DNA from: Alphaproteobacteria bacterium MarineAlpha3_Bin3
GTDB taxonomy: Bacteria > Pseudomonadota > Alphaproteobacteria > Rhodospirillales > Casp-alpha2
DNA length: 13,253 nt
Assembly: GCA_002938075.1 (NCBI GenBank)
Contig: PTLK01000032.1
Span: 1-13,253, forward strand
Direction of reading: 5' to 3'
The translations under genes and the position numbers were made by a program. The notes under the pieces were generated by a model. That model searched no databases. It was not told the DNA's origin and worked only from the letters and a program-made list of their open reading frames with translations. Shown here piece after piece: positions 12,717-13,253 of this stretch. Every line of letters begins with the position of its first letter. Position 1 is the first letter of the stretch.

Positions 12717-13253
12717 CTAAAACGGGATCCAGGAGGCTTCGCTGGTGTAATGGAGGTAACCGAGATTGGCCCCGGCCCTGAGGCCGACCCCGGTGCGGAT
12801 GGGGGCCAGGGTCGTGCCGCCGTCGGTTTGGTAATTCACCCCGACGCCGGCGACCAGATAGAAGCTGCCGTCGACCCCCGGAAAACGCCGGAAAATGTCT
12901 TCCGCCATGGGCAGGTTGTAGATCAGAACGAAAGCCTTCGACGCGTTGCCGCCGAAATCGAAGCCGATGGACGGCCCTTGCCAGAAAATCTCCCGGGCCG
13001 GCTTGCCCTTCAGGTTCAATTCGCCCCTGCCGTAGCGCAGCCCGACGATGAAGGCGCCGGAGATCTCCTCGCCGGTGATAAAGGCATTGGGGTCGCCCAG
13101 ATCGTCGAAGACTTTCTGGATGACCTCGGCCAGGCCCTTGGTGGTGACGCCGAAGAAATTTTCCGCCGCTTGCAGGATTTCATTTTGGCTGAAGGTCGGC
13201 TGGGCGGCCAGGGTCTCATGGGCAGGGAGGGAAAGCGCGACAACCGCCGCCAG
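12717..13253 (-). CDS. eipA: DUF1134 / EipA-type periplasmic envelope protein, 5' end cut off
   Basis: The visible 178 residues are the C-terminal part of a DUF1134 protein. In Brucella the family member EipA is a small periplasmic protein needed for envelope integrity. The reading frame runs open to the window edge; its first visible residues (LAAVVALSLPAHETLAA) look like the end of a signal peptide, so only about the first 10-20 residues are missing. Core motifs are EISGAFIVGLRYGRGELNLK, REIFWQGPSIGFDFGGNASK, YLVAGVGVNYQ and the closing RTGVGLRAGANLGYLHYT. A TTG at 13019 is internal and not a start. The symbol is given by family resemblance only. Confidence 0.85.
   Translation of the reverse strand: MAAVVALSLPAHETLAAQPTFSQNEILQAAENFFGVTTKGLAEVIQKVFDDLGDPNAFITGEEISGAFIVGLRYGRGELNLKGKPAREIFWQGPSIGFDFGGNASKAFVLIYNLPMAEDIFRRFPGVDGSFYLVAGVGVNYQTDGGTTLAPIRTGVGLRAGANLGYLHYTSEASWIPF

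Overview
The window looks like a piece of chromosome from a GC-rich alphaproteobacterium, most likely of the Rhodospirillales type. The evidence is a DUF1134/EipA-type envelope protein, a glnB-glnA pair, an alphaproteobacterial-type topoisomerase IV ParE with a long basic N-terminal tail, a type 2 ArgC, and LexA boxes of the alphaproteobacterial form GTTC-N7-GTTC. No rRNA, tRNA, transposase or CRISPR array was seen.

Layout from left to right. (1) Positions 1-570 hold an AT-richer parDE-type toxin-antitoxin pair, followed by a possible terminator. (2) 661-1611 is argC (arginine synthesis), convergent with an SOS mutagenesis operon umuDC (3370 to 1618, minus strand) that carries a perfect LexA box at 3407-3421. 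(3) 3448-4722 (minus) is a SelA-like PLP enzyme of unknown substrate. It is divergent from a putative exported protein (5026-5760, plus) with an excellent sigma-54 promoter at 4834-4848. The signal peptide of that exported protein is interrupted upstream by an in-frame TAG. (4) 5757-7991 (minus) is parE of topoisomerase IV, divergent from yciA (acyl-CoA thioesterase). (5) 8514-8800 is a short region with a tandem repeat, an unreported-looking 27-residue membrane peptide gene (8558-8641, minus) and a second perfect LexA box at 8682-8696, identical in all 15 bases to the umuDC one. A small exported protein of unknown function follows (8801-9247). (6) 9252-9393 holds a palindromic repeat element and a hairpin. 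(7) 9394-11225 (minus) is glnB-glnA, the nitrogen-control core, with a candidate sigma-54 promoter upstream. (8) 11515-12678 (minus) is a class I aminotransferase and 12717-13253 is an EipA-type protein cut by the window edge.

Functionally, most of the window is housekeeping: arginine and glutamine synthesis, nitrogen signalling, chromosome decatenation, thioester turnover. Two regulatory themes stand out. The first is DNA damage: umuDC and the tiny membrane peptide share the same operator, and the peptide is best compared, in size and control only, with LexA-controlled peptides such as Caulobacter SidA and E. coli TisB. The second is sigma-54: one strong promoter before the exported protein and one weaker candidate before glnB. 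The SOS peptide at 8558-8641 is the best candidate for something undescribed.
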